DNA from: Hyphococcus aureus
GTDB taxonomy: Bacteria; Pseudomonadota; Alphaproteobacteria; Caulobacterales; Parvularculaceae
Assembly: GCF_042643165.1 (NCBI RefSeq)
Contig: NZ_JBHRSH010000001.1
Span: 1,612,001 to 1,676,000 of the forward strand
DNA: 64,000 bases
Direction of reading: 5' to 3'
Shown here: positions 1-7,876 of the stretch, piece after piece
Numbering within the stretch: position 1 is the first letter of the stretch
How the letters are laid out: each line of letters opens with the position of its first letter
The notes under the pieces: model-generated
Told to the model about the DNA's origin: nothing
What the model saw: the letters and a program-made list of their open reading frames with translations, nothing else
Database searches by the model: none
Position numbers and translations under genes: made by a program

Positions 1-1152
1 CCGCTTATTCGTATGATTGACGGCACGGGCGGCGGCGGTTCGGTGAAGATGCTCGAAGAGATGGGCTTCACCTATGTGCCCTTCGTTCCCGGTTGGGAGC
101 ATGTGGTGAAGAACCTGAAGACCGTGCCGGTGGTTGCGCTCGCGCTCGGGCCGACGGCGGGGCTCGGCGCGGCGCGCATGGTCGCGTCGCATTACTCGGT
201 CATGGTGCGCGGGCTGTCGCAGATTTTCACCGCAGGGCCTGCGGTTGTTTCAGGCCTGGGGACGGGGGAACATCTCGACAAGGAACAATTGGGCGGCGCG
301 GAGATTCACACGCGCAACGGCGTTATCGATGACGAGGCAGAAACCGAAGATCATGCCTTCGCCATGGCCCGCGCGTTTTTGTCTTATCTTCCATCCTATG
401 CGGGGGCTCGGCCGGAACGGCGGGAGACTGGCGACCGGCCCGAACGCAAAGAAAAGGCGCTGCTTTCCGCCGTGCCGGAAAACCGCCGCGAGGCTTACTC
501 CATGCGCAAGATTCTGGAGATGGTCGCAGATAAAGGCAGTGTCTTTGAAATGGGCAAGCGCTGGGGCCGCGCCGCGATCACCGCTTTCGCGCGCTTTGAC
601 GGCTGGCCGGTCGCGGTGCTGGCGTCCGACCCGACTTTTCTCGGCGGCTCGTGGACTGCGGATACGGCCGAAAAGGCGCGGCGATTTGTTCAACTGGCGG
701 AGTTGTTTCGCCTGCCGGTCATTCATCTCGTGGACAATCCGGGTTTCATGATCGGGCTGGAAGCCGAACGCGCCGCCACCATTCGCCGGGGCGTCGACGC
801 CATGAATGCAATTTACGACGCCACCATTCCCTGGGCGACGGTGATCATCCGCAAGGCCTATGGCGTCGCCGGCGCCGCCATGTCCGATCATACGCGGTTT
901 CAGTATCGCTTCGCCTGGCCGTCAGGCGACTGGGGGTCGCTACCCATGGAAGGCGGCGTTGAGGTTGCTTACAAGTCAGAGCTTGAAAAGGCCGAAGACC
1001 CTGCGGCGGCGCTCGCTGAAATCAAAGTGCGGCTGTCTAAAGTAACCTCGCCATTTCGCACGGCGGAACAGTTTCTGGTTGAGGACATCATCGACCCGCG
1101 CGAGACGCGGCCTTTATTGTGCGAGTTCGCAGCGCTTGCCAGCCGTCAATAG
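1..1152 (+). CDS. Acyl-CoA carboxylase carboxyltransferase (beta) subunit, 5'-truncated by window edge
   Basis: Biotin-dependent acyl-CoA carboxylase beta chain of the propionyl-/acetyl-/methylcrotonyl-CoA type, which moves a carboxyl group from carboxybiotin to an acyl-CoA in the cytoplasm. The frame is open from base 1, so the true start lies upstream; 383 residues are visible of the roughly 510-540 usual for the family. Visible signatures are the Gly-rich IDGTGGGGS near the left edge, a central linker, and the second crotonase-like half ending in the typical IIDPRETRPLL. Which acyl-CoA is used cannot be told. It overlaps the convergent lipoprotein gene by 7 bases at the 3' end. Confidence 0.9.
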   Translation, partial: PLIRMIDGTGGGGSVKMLEEMGFTYVPFVPGWEHVVKNLKTVPVVALALGPTAGLGAARMVASHYSVMVRGLSQIFTAGPAVVSGLGTGEHLDKEQLGGAEIHTRNGVIDDEAETEDHAFAMARAFLSYLPSYAGARPERRETGDRPERKEKALLSAVPENRREAYSMRKILEMVADKGSVFEMGKRWGRAAITAFARFDGWPVAVLASDPTFLGGSWTADTAEKARRFVQLAELFRLPVIHLVDNPGFMIGLEAERAATIRRGVDAMNAIYDATIPWATVIIRKAYGVAGAAMSDHTRFQYRFAWPSGDWGSLPMEGGVEVAYKSELEKAEDPAAALAEIKVRLSKVTSPFRTAEQFLVEDIIDPRETRPLLCEFAALASRQ

Positions 1153-1820
1153 CCCGCCGACGTCACGCCCAGCGCCCCGGGATAAGGTCCGTTCGCCGCT
1201 AGGAACGCGCGATAATCTGCGAGTTCGTCCTGCGCCAATTCATAGTCCCTGCGAAGCGGCCCGAAGGATCGTTTCACGCGCTGTTTTTCTTCATTGAGAT
1301 TTTTGAGATCGGCGAGAATGTCTACGCGCTCCAGGTGGGGTGTCGCAGGAGAGATCAGTGCGGCTTCTGCGTGATCGATCTGGTGATTGATTTCCTGCAA
1401 TCTTTTCTCTGCGTTTGCGAGCGCATTCTCGGCACGCGCCACATCATTTCTCAGCGCAAAAAGTTGGTTGCCCTGCTGAAAAGCGGTGACAAAAGATCCT
1501 TCTTCAGGTCCGGTGCAAACGCCGTAATAACGCCCGCCGCGCGCGCCAATAGTGAACGCGTTCGAGGCCTGGCAATATTCGATAAGGCCTTCGTCGCGGC
1601 CCATCAGGTAAGCGCTCATATTGGGCGTCACGCCCGCTTTCTTGGCGCAGGCCTGACGGTGCGATGACACGGCGCTCGCCGGCGCGCCGCGCGCGCCATC
1701 TTCATAGCCAATCGCTTGCCAGTCGGCGTAAAGGCATTCGTCTTTAGACAGGCCGCCGGCGCAGCCCCCCAACGCCATCAAAGGCAAGGCGATAAACGTC
1801 GCAGAAACAAGAATACGCAT
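1146..1820 (-). CDS. DUF2799-type lipoprotein with C-terminal coiled coil
   Basis: Predicted outer-membrane or periplasmic lipoprotein of 224 residues. The start at 1820 is chosen because it gives a clean lipoprotein signal (lipobox LGGC, Cys20) and has GAGAGGG just upstream; a longer frame exists but lacks a signal. The middle holds the short Trp/Gly/Cys pattern of DUF2799 (DWQAIGYEDG, then a Cys-containing helix and YLMGRDEGL), followed by about 80 residues of heptad-like coiled coil (ALANAEKRLQEINHQID). Family function is unknown. It stands alone, convergent with the carboxylase gene. Call based on recalled family pattern, not a search. Confidence 0.65.
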   Translation of the reverse strand: MRILVSATFIALPLMALGGCAGGLSKDECLYADWQAIGYEDGARGAPASAVSSHRQACAKKAGVTPNMSAYLMGRDEGLIEYCQASNAFTIGARGGRYYGVCTGPEEGSFVTAFQQGNQLFALRNDVARAENALANAEKRLQEINHQIDHAEAALISPATPHLERVDILADLKNLNEEKQRVKRSFGPLRRDYELAQDELADYRAFLAANGPYPGALGVTSAGY

Positions 1821-1964
1821 GACAGAACCCTCTCTCGAAGAGGGCAGCCTAACCAGCCAGAGCTTAACAGCCGCCTTTGCGGATACGCCGTATTCGGCCG
1901 CTCCGCGCAACGGCTTGTTAGCCAGTTGGACGCGAAGCGGGCGAAATTGCGGCGGCCTTGCGGC

Positions 1965-2960
1965 CTAGTCGATGGTGAGAACGATTTTGCCTGTCGCCTT
2001 GCGGTCCTGAATCATGGAGAGCGCCTTGCCCGCCTCTTCCAGCGGGAAGCTAGCCGTGATCCGTGGGCGGATTTTCCCGTCCTTATAGAACTGGAAAATT
2101 TCCGCCACATATTCCTCGTTCTTCGCCGGGTTGCGCATGGTGAAGGCGCCCCAGAAGACGCCGACAATCTGACAGGACTTAAGCAGCGTCAGGTTCAACG
2201 GAATTTTCGGAATGCCTGCGGGGAAACCAACCACGAGGAAGCGTCCCTCCCACGCCATGGCGCGCAATGCGGCCTCGGCGTAGTCGCCGCCAACGGCGTC
2301 ATAAACGACATTGGCGCCGCTGCCGCATAGGGTTTTGATTTCCGTTGTCAGTTTTTTCTGTGAGGCGCGATCGAGACTGCCGCGGGGATAGATCAGGGTT
2401 TCGTCAGCGCCTAGCTCTTTACAGAACGCGGCTTTATCCTCGGAGGAAACGCCGGCGACGACTTTCGCGCCCATAGCTTTGCCAAGCTCAATCGCCGCTG
2501 CGCCGACGCCGCCCGCGGCGCCGAGAATAAACAGCGTTTCGCCGGGCTGGAGTTTTGCGCGATCACGCAATGCATAATGCGATGTGCCATAGGTCATCAT
2601 GAAAGATGCGGCTTCATCAAAAGGCATATTGTCGGGAATTTTATGGGTTCCAGAAGCGTTCGCGATCAGATGGGTTGCATAGCCGCCATTAATCCCGCTG
2701 GCGAGGACGCGGTCGCCCACAACCAAGCCTTCAACGCCTTCACCGACAGCATCGACAACGCCGGCGACTTCGCCGCCCGGGGTGAAGGGGCGGGGCGGTT
2801 TGAACTGATAAAGGTCCTGAATGATGAGCGTGTCGGGAAAGTTCACGCCCGCAGCTTTGACGGCGATCCGCACCTGTCCCTTGCCGGGTTCGGGCGTCGG
2901 AACCTCGGTCAGTTTGAGCGAGTCCGGTCCGCCGGCTTCGTGACTCATCATGGCTTTCAT
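1965..2960 (-). CDS. NADPH:quinone oxidoreductase family protein (zinc-independent MDR)
   Basis: Medium-chain dehydrogenase/reductase of the quinone oxidoreductase subfamily, 331 residues, full length. The N-terminal GroES-like domain (about 1-120) lacks the Cys/His set that binds structural or catalytic zinc in alcohol dehydrogenases; the Rossmann domain carries the nucleotide-binding GAAGGVG at residues 147-153. Likely a cytoplasmic NADPH-dependent reductase of quinones or enones. It lies 29 bases downstream of the LOG gene on the same strand, so the two are probably cotranscribed. The substrate cannot be assigned. Confidence 0.88.
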   Translation of the reverse strand: MKAMMSHEAGGPDSLKLTEVPTPEPGKGQVRIAVKAAGVNFPDTLIIQDLYQFKPPRPFTPGGEVAGVVDAVGEGVEGLVVGDRVLASGINGGYATHLIANASGTHKIPDNMPFDEAASFMMTYGTSHYALRDRAKLQPGETLFILGAAGGVGAAAIELGKAMGAKVVAGVSSEDKAAFCKELGADETLIYPRGSLDRASQKKLTTEIKTLCGSGANVVYDAVGGDYAEAALRAMAWEGRFLVVGFPAGIPKIPLNLTLLKSCQIVGVFWGAFTMRNPAKNEEYVAEIFQFYKDGKIRPRITASFPLEEAGKALSMIQDRKATGKIVLTID

Positions 2961-2989
2961 CTTGGATATTTCCTTTCCGGACTCGTATT

Positions 2990-3571
2990 TTACTTAACGG
3001 CTGCGAAACGCCGGTCATCCTCACTCCAGGCCGGCGCCTGTTCAATCTTATCAAGCACCTCGTCAGCGCCAGCAGCGACCGACCACATCTCTAGGTGCTT
3101 TTCATTCATAAAGTGTTCACGGACCGCCTGCTCCAGAAGCTTAAGGCAAGGGTCGTAATAATTCCGTATATTGACGATGATAATCGGCTTGGCGAACAGG
3201 CCGAGACGCTTCCAGGTGATCGCCTCGAACAGTTCTTCAAAGGTGCCGCATCCGCCGGGCAGGGCGACAACTGCGTCGGCGCGGTCAATCATCAGCCGTT
3301 TGCGCTCATGCAGGTCATTGACGAGGTGAAGGTCCGTCAGCCCCGTGTGGCCCCATTCAAGGTCATACATGAAGCGTGGCAATACGCCTTCGACGCGTCC
3401 GCCTCGCGACAGGGCGCCGTCGGCGAGCGCGCCCATCGAGCCGATGCCGCCGCCGCCATAGACGGTTGTCCATCCGGCGTCGCCAAGAATTTCCCCAAGC
3501 CGCGTCGCCGCATTCAGATAATCCGCATGCGTTTTCGGGCTTGATGCGCAGTAAACGGTAACGCGCTTCAT
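2990..3571 (-). CDS. LOG family protein (TIGR00730 type nucleotide 5'-monophosphate phosphoribohydrolase)
   Basis: Rossmann-fold protein of the LOG / 'lysine decarboxylase-like' family, 193 residues. The catalytic signature PGGCGTFEE is at residues 105-113 and the upstream conserved HERKRLM at 88-94. Characterised members split nucleoside monophosphates, including cytokinin ribotides, into base and ribose 5-phosphate; annotation as lysine decarboxylase is an old error. AAAGGGCG precedes the ATG. First gene of a probable two-gene operon with the quinone reductase. Confidence 0.88.
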   Translation of the reverse strand: MKRVTVYCASSPKTHADYLNAATRLGEILGDAGWTTVYGGGGIGSMGALADGALSRGGRVEGVLPRFMYDLEWGHTGLTDLHLVNDLHERKRLMIDRADAVVALPGGCGTFEELFEAITWKRLGLFAKPIIIVNIRNYYDPCLKLLEQAVREHFMNEKHLEMWSVAAGADEVLDKIEQAPAWSEDDRRFAAVK

Positions 3572-3662
3572 AGGCGCCCTTTGTCCTTGCTCTCGGGTTG
3601 TTTCTTAAGCATTGTTCCAGTTCAAAGAAATGGTCAATAACAGATCACATGGGAGGACGGGG

Positions 3663-3797
3663 ATGGTGCAAGGGCTCATTCTGGGCGCGCTCGCCGCATG
3701 GCCAAAGGCAGCCTGCGCAATGGCGGCGCACTACACGCGACAAGGCCGGGTTCGCGTTATCGGCGCGCCTGGCGCCGCCGCCGGTTTCGAGCTCTAG
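3663..3797 (+). CDS. Possible small protein (44 aa) just upstream of the MFS gene
   Basis: A 45-codon frame with a strong ribosome-binding site (GGGAGGAC, 7 bases before ATG), better than that of the next gene. It ends 9 bases before the GTG start of the transporter, so it could be a leader peptide coupling translation. The product begins with a short hydrophobic stretch (MVQGLILGALAAW) and has no family I recognise. It may instead be chance; only the spacing, the ribosome-binding site and the position support it. Confidence 0.3.
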   Translation: MVQGLILGALAAWPKAACAMAAHYTRQGRVRVIGAPGAAAGFEL

Positions 3798-3806
3798 GCC
3801 GGTATT

Positions 3807-5126
3807 GTGACAGACATTTCCAATGCCGCCGCTCCGTCTACGGAACAATCCTCACAACCTGCGTCCAGCCGCTATTCCTACTTTGTGCTTGGCGTGTTGA
3901 CGCTGGTTTATACATTCAACTTCATTGACCGCCAGATCATCGCGATTTTGTCGCCTGCGATCAAGGAAGATCTGGGCCTGTCCGACTCCATGCTGGGGCT
4001 GTTGAAGGGGCTTGCCTTCGCGGTGCTTTATACGACGCTGGGCATCCCCATCGCATGGCTCGCTGATCGCTGGAACCGGGTCAATATTATTGCGATTTCG
4101 CTGGCGCTCTGGTCAGGTTTCACCGCGCTGTCGGGGATCACGACGACAGCGACGCAACTGGCGCTGGCGCGGATTGGCGTCGGCATCGGCGAGGCGGGCT
4201 GTTCGCCGCCGGCGCACTCCCTGATCTCCGACTATTTCCCGAAAGAAAAGCGCGCCAGTGCGCTCGCCATCTATTCCCTCGGCATTCCGTTTGGTCAGAT
4301 GTTTGCGTTTCTCGCCGGCGGCTGGGTGTTGCAGGAGCTTGGCTGGCGCAATGCGTTTTTTGTGGTGGGCATTCCCGGCGTTCTCCTCGCGATCATCATG
4401 AAGCTGGCGATCCGCGAACCCATTCGCGGCGCCCAGGATGTACAGGCCACAACTGTTCAGCCGGTAAAATTCTCCCAAGGCCTGAAACAGCTAATGACGA
4501 TACCGACCTATTGGGGCGTTATCGCCGGGGTGACCTTCGCTTCGTTTACTGGCTATGGCACTGGCTTGTGGATCGTTGATTTTTACCGCCGCACTTATGA
4601 GCTTTCCTATGTGGAGATCACGGTGCCGCTCGCGCTGTTGAACGGCGTAGCCTATGGCATCGGCACCTATCTTGGCGGTTATCTCACCGACCGGTTGGGC
4701 AAAAAAGGCAAGGGCGCTTATGGCTGGGTGCCGGCGCTCGGCATGCTGCTGACGATCCCCTGCGGCTGGCTGTCCTTGTGGTCGCCCAATGCGCTCGGCG
4801 CCTTCTTGTGGTCGGCGCCGTTTCTGATTGGCCTCGGCATGTATCTGGGGCCTGGTTTTTCCCTGGTTCAAACCCTTGCGCCGATCAAACTGCGCGCTTT
4901 TGCGACGGCGTTTTTTTTCTTGATCCTGAATCTGATCGCGCTGGGCTTCGGTCCGCTTTGGGTCGGCGCCTTGTCAGATATCTTCGCGGCTGATTATGGC
5001 GAAGTCACCGGATTGCGCATCGCCATGACCACGCTTGCTGCTTTCAGCCTGCTCTCCGCCGGCGCATTCTACTGGACGTCACTCAAGCTGCCTGCCGACT
5101 GGGCTAAGGCTACAGGAGAGAGGTAA
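3807..5126 (+). CDS. MFS transporter, spinster-like family
   Basis: Inner-membrane secondary transporter of 439 residues with about twelve hydrophobic segments. The first helix ends in FIDRQIIAILSPAIKEDLGL and the loop after TM2 has the MFS signature (AWLADRWNR); GIGEAGCSPPAHSLISDYFP is typical of spinster-like transporters common in Sphingomonadales and Caulobacterales. Translation starts at GTG in this frame; the preceding Shine-Dalgarno is weak, so coupling to the short upstream frame is possible. The stop overlaps the ATG of the DUF1801 gene by one base. Substrate unknown. Confidence 0.87.
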   Translation: MTDISNAAAPSTEQSSQPASSRYSYFVLGVLTLVYTFNFIDRQIIAILSPAIKEDLGLSDSMLGLLKGLAFAVLYTTLGIPIAWLADRWNRVNIIAISLALWSGFTALSGITTTATQLALARIGVGIGEAGCSPPAHSLISDYFPKEKRASALAIYSLGIPFGQMFAFLAGGWVLQELGWRNAFFVVGIPGVLLAIIMKLAIREPIRGAQDVQATTVQPVKFSQGLKQLMTIPTYWGVIAGVTFASFTGYGTGLWIVDFYRRTYELSYVEITVPLALLNGVAYGIGTYLGGYLTDRLGKKGKGAYGWVPALGMLLTIPCGWLSLWSPNALGAFLWSAPFLIGLGMYLGPGFSLVQTLAPIKLRAFATAFFFLILNLIALGFGPLWVGALSDIFAADYGEVTGLRIAMTTLAAFSLLSAGAFYWTSLKLPADWAKATGER

Positions 5127-5596
5127 TGGCGGTTAAACGCAAAACGTCCACAACAAAGAAAACCAGCAAGGCGGCTAAACAAGCAAGTCTCAAAACAATT
5201 CCGACGGCGCAAAGCGTAACGGCCTTCATCAACAGCGTTGAAAATGAAACCCGTAAAAAAGACGCCAAAACCCTTGTCGCCATGATGAAGAAAGTGACGG
5301 GCGAGAAGGCGACAATGTGGGGCCCGTCAATCATCGGGTTTGGCGAGTATCATTATAAATATGAAAGCGGACGCGAAGGCGATATGCTCGCCGTAGGCTT
5401 TTCTCCGCGCAAGACGAATATGGCGCTCTATGTGCTGGGTTCTCTCGGCGAGGATGAGCCGCTGCTGAAAAAGCTCGGCCCCTATAAAAACGGCAAAAGC
5501 TGCCTTTATATCAGCGCCCTCGACAAGGTTGACCTTTCGGTGCTCGAAAAAATCGTGGCGAAATCTTACAAGGCGACCAAGGCGAAGTGGGGGTAG
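5126..5596 (+). CDS. DUF1801 domain protein
   Basis: Cytoplasmic protein of 156 residues with a Lys/Thr-rich N-terminus (about 25 residues, basic and probably disordered) followed by a DUF1801 / YdhG-like alpha-beta domain: WGPSIIGFGEYHYKYESG, then the MLAVGFSPRKTNMALYVLG strand pair and a C-terminal SYKATKAKWG. The family belongs to the YjbR/CyaY-like fold and has no established activity. It is translationally coupled to the MFS gene (TAATG). A GGAGAGAGG stretch at the end of the transporter gene serves as ribosome-binding site. Confidence 0.8.
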   Translation: MAVKRKTSTTKKTSKAAKQASLKTIPTAQSVTAFINSVENETRKKDAKTLVAMMKKVTGEKATMWGPSIIGFGEYHYKYESGREGDMLAVGFSPRKTNMALYVLGSLGEDEPLLKKLGPYKNGKSCLYISALDKVDLSVLEKIVAKSYKATKAKWG

Positions 5597-5628
5597 GCTG
5601 ATCTTCGCCGGTTGATGGGGCGGATGGA

Positions 5629-6018
5629 ATGCAGGAGCTCTTGTCGCACGAGATCATCGAGCCGCTGCTTGTTTTCGGCCCGGGCGTGTTGGTCGCATTG
5701 ATTATTCTCGCCGTCGCATCAAAGGGGCTGAGGGGCTCTGCGGGCGCAGCGCTTGGCGCTTTTTTCTTCAGTATTTGTGCGGTCATCGCCCTGACCGCGG
5801 CGATAATCTTCGGGCTCATTGAGTTTTATCTGCCCGGCGCCATCGCCAATTGCGAGGCGCTGGAACAAGCGGCGTGGGAGCGGGGCGAGCCGGGCATTTT
5901 CGACTGCGAAGATGAAGGGCTGATCGTCGCCTTCCCGGTTTTTGCGGCCGGCGGGGCGCTGATCATCATTCTGGTCGGATCCCTGCTTATTCGTCTGACA
6001 AGGCGGCGTTCGATATAA
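5629..6018 (+). CDS. Small hypothetical membrane protein, three TM segments
   Basis: 129-residue protein not recognised as any family. Hydrophobic segments at about residues 13-30, 40-68 and 98-122, with a short acidic loop carrying two cysteines (NCEALEQ and FDCEDEG) between the second and third; these could form a disulfide if the loop is periplasmic. The C-terminus is Arg-rich (RLTRRRSI), as expected for a cytoplasmic tail. It follows the DUF1801 gene by 32 bases and is closed by a hairpin terminator, so it may be the last gene of the transporter operon. Confidence 0.65.
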   Translation: MQELLSHEIIEPLLVFGPGVLVALIILAVASKGLRGSAGAALGAFFFSICAVIALTAAIIFGLIEFYLPGAIANCEALEQAAWERGEPGIFDCEDEGLIVAFPVFAAGGALIIILVGSLLIRLTRRRSI

Positions 6019-6046
6019 AAACGGCGCCACAAGGGCGCCATTTTCT
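6017..6046. terminator. Bidirectional hairpin terminator
   Basis: GGCGCC (6023-6028) pairs with GGCGCC (6034-6039) around a short ACAAG loop, flanked by AAAAA on the left and TTTTCTTTT on the right. It sits between two convergent genes (ending 6018 and 6064), so it can terminate both. Confidence 0.75.
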
Positions 6047-6063
6047 TTTCGTGACCTCCGGCG

Positions 6064-6834
6064 TTATTCCGGGCTGATATATTTATGCACCATGCGGGTG
6101 GTTTTGCCGCGCAGGCCCGATTCAAAGAAATTATTCTTCAGATCATCTTCCGGGTTCATGTGTATGTCATCGGCGGCGCCGGCGAATTCAAATCCGACGC
6201 TTGTCACGTCAGCCTTGATGATGTCTTCAGGCGCGCGGTGCCAGGCGGCGCTTTGCGCGCGCGTCGACCCTGGTGCGGCTGTGTGCTCTATGATGGCGAA
6301 GACGCCGCCGGGTTTTAGGATGCGTTTGATCTCATTATAGGCGCGTGCGGAATTGGACGGCATTTCCTCACCGGAATCTTCGGCATAATGCAGATGGTGC
6401 GCGATCAGCGACAACAGTACAATGTCGACGGAATCGTCCTCGATCGGAAAAGGCTCGCCAGTCGCCGCTGTCGTGATCTCGATATTGCCGAAAGGTGCAA
6501 ACTGCGCCTCTAAGGCGGCTCTGTTTTCTTCGAATCTCGGGTTGGTTGGGTAATGTGCGATGACCTTGCCGTCAGGGCCAACTACGCCTGACAGAATTTC
6601 CGTGAAATAGCCGCCGCCCGCCGCCAGATCGGCGACGGTCATGTCTTCCTCAACGCCATAAAATGCCAGCACCTCGCCCGGTTTGCGGCCCTCGTCACGG
6701 GCGCGGTTTTCTTCTTTACGCTGAGAATTATCAATGCCGGCCTTGATGTTGTATGGAATGTCTTTTGCCGCTGCTGCGCCGAACAAGGCGGCGCACAGAA
6801 GGGTGGTTGCGGCGGCGAATGCAAAATGTTTCAT
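6064..6834 (-). CDS. Exported class I SAM methyltransferase-like protein (COG4798 type)
   Basis: 256 residues from the ATG at 6834, which has GGAGG 6 bases upstream; longer upstream frames lack a signal and a ribosome-binding site. The N-terminus is a classical Sec signal peptide (hydrophobic core, AAAAK cleavage region near residue 23). The rest is a Rossmann-like methyltransferase with glycine motif VADLAAGGGYFTEIL and the late motif EIKRILKPGGVFAIIEH. SAM is not expected in the periplasm, so the real role may be ligand binding or the protein may stay cytoplasmic. Proteins of this group with signal peptides are widespread in alphaproteobacteria. Confidence 0.75.
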   Translation of the reverse strand: MKHFAFAAATTLLCAALFGAAAAKDIPYNIKAGIDNSQRKEENRARDEGRKPGEVLAFYGVEEDMTVADLAAGGGYFTEILSGVVGPDGKVIAHYPTNPRFEENRAALEAQFAPFGNIEITTAATGEPFPIEDDSVDIVLLSLIAHHLHYAEDSGEEMPSNSARAYNEIKRILKPGGVFAIIEHTAAPGSTRAQSAAWHRAPEDIIKADVTSVGFEFAGAADDIHMNPEDDLKNNFFESGLRGKTTRMVHKYISPE

Positions 6835-6982
6835 CAGAATCCTCCGATTTATGGATGCGGGAGCATCCGCCGAAAGCCTTGTCATTGCATGGCGCTTTCG
6901 ATGAAGCGCTGCGCATTTGCGACGGCTTGAGTGTCCAATCACAATCGCGTGCGCAGCCTGTTGAGAAGGAATAGCGCGGATT

Positions 6983-7014
6983 AAAAAAACCGGCGCTGTA
7001 AGGGCGCCGGTTTT
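6983..7014 (-). terminator. Rho-independent terminator of the betaine synthesis operon
   Basis: AAAACCGGCGC (6986-6996) pairs perfectly with GCGCCGGTTTT (7004-7014) around a 7-base loop. On the minus strand the stem is followed by a run of seven T (6989-6983). It lies 26 bases beyond the stop codon of the dimethylglycine methyltransferase gene. Confidence 0.85.
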
Positions 7015-7039
7015 CCTTGGATCATGATCTTTCTTCTGA

Positions 7040-7876
7040 TCAGCTTTTTTCGAAATGCATGACGCCCCAGGCGAGATGCCCTTGATCAGCGCCATCGACC
7101 CAGGATTGAAGACCGGCGAGCATGCGGTCGATATAATCCGGTGAGATTTTGCCTTCGAATTGCGGACGGCGCTCGGCCAGTTCGGCTTTGACCCGCGCAT
7201 AGTGATTGCGCAGCTGATTGGTGAAGTCCTCGACAGCGACTTCGCTAAACCCTCTCTGCTCAAGCTCGCGGCGGTAAAAACCGAAAGACGCAAGGCTCGT
7301 CAGATGTATGCGGTCATAAATCGCTTGCAGAACGCTGGCGTCCGTCAAGGCGTCGGCTTGCATCGGGTCGGTGAAAATAAACTCACCGCCTTTTTTCAAA
7401 ACGCGGGCGACTTCGTCGAGCACCTTGCCCCGATCGCCGGCATGAAGGATGGCGTCCTGCGACCAGACGATGTCGAACGCAGCGTCGTTCGCCGGAATGT
7501 CTTCGAAGGACCCTTCAAGAATGGCGATCTTATCGCTGAGGCCTTGTTCTTTGGTCAGGGCGTCGTTGCGATCATTCTCCACCCGGGAAAGGTTGAGGCA
7601 GGTGACATCGGCGCCAAAGCCGCCGGCGAGCACCCGCGCGGCGCCGCCATAGCCGGAGCCGATGTCCAGAACGTGGGCGCCGGGTTTCAGACCCCGAAGC
7701 CGGCGCGCCATATGCAGCACTGTTTCATGGCTCGCCTGTTTGATGGAGCGCTCGCTATCATAAAGGCCGATGTGAATGTCTTCACCGCCCCAGATAGCGG
7801 CGTAGAAATTATCCGCATCCTTGCTATCGTAATAGTCGCGCGCGATCTCGGTGACCGATGCTGTCTGTTGGTTCAT
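7040..7876 (-). CDS. Sarcosine/dimethylglycine N-methyltransferase (SDMT)
   Basis: 278-residue SAM-dependent methyltransferase that by family adds the second and third methyl groups (sarcosine to dimethylglycine to glycine betaine). Motif I is VLDIGSGYGG (residues 69-78); the N-terminal ARDYYDSKDADNFYAAIWGG and the GLYDSERSI segment are characteristic of bacterial SDMTs described from halophiles such as Halorhodospira and Aphanothece. The start codon overlaps the stop of the upstream GSMT gene by one base (TAATG), so the two enzymes are coupled. Cytoplasmic; ends before a strong terminator. Confidence 0.9.
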   Translation of the reverse strand: MNQQTASVTEIARDYYDSKDADNFYAAIWGGEDIHIGLYDSERSIKQASHETVLHMARRLRGLKPGAHVLDIGSGYGGAARVLAGGFGADVTCLNLSRVENDRNDALTKEQGLSDKIAILEGSFEDIPANDAAFDIVWSQDAILHAGDRGKVLDEVARVLKKGGEFIFTDPMQADALTDASVLQAIYDRIHLTSLASFGFYRRELEQRGFSEVAVEDFTNQLRNHYARVKAELAERRPQFEGKISPDYIDRMLAGLQSWVDGADQGHLAWGVMHFEKS

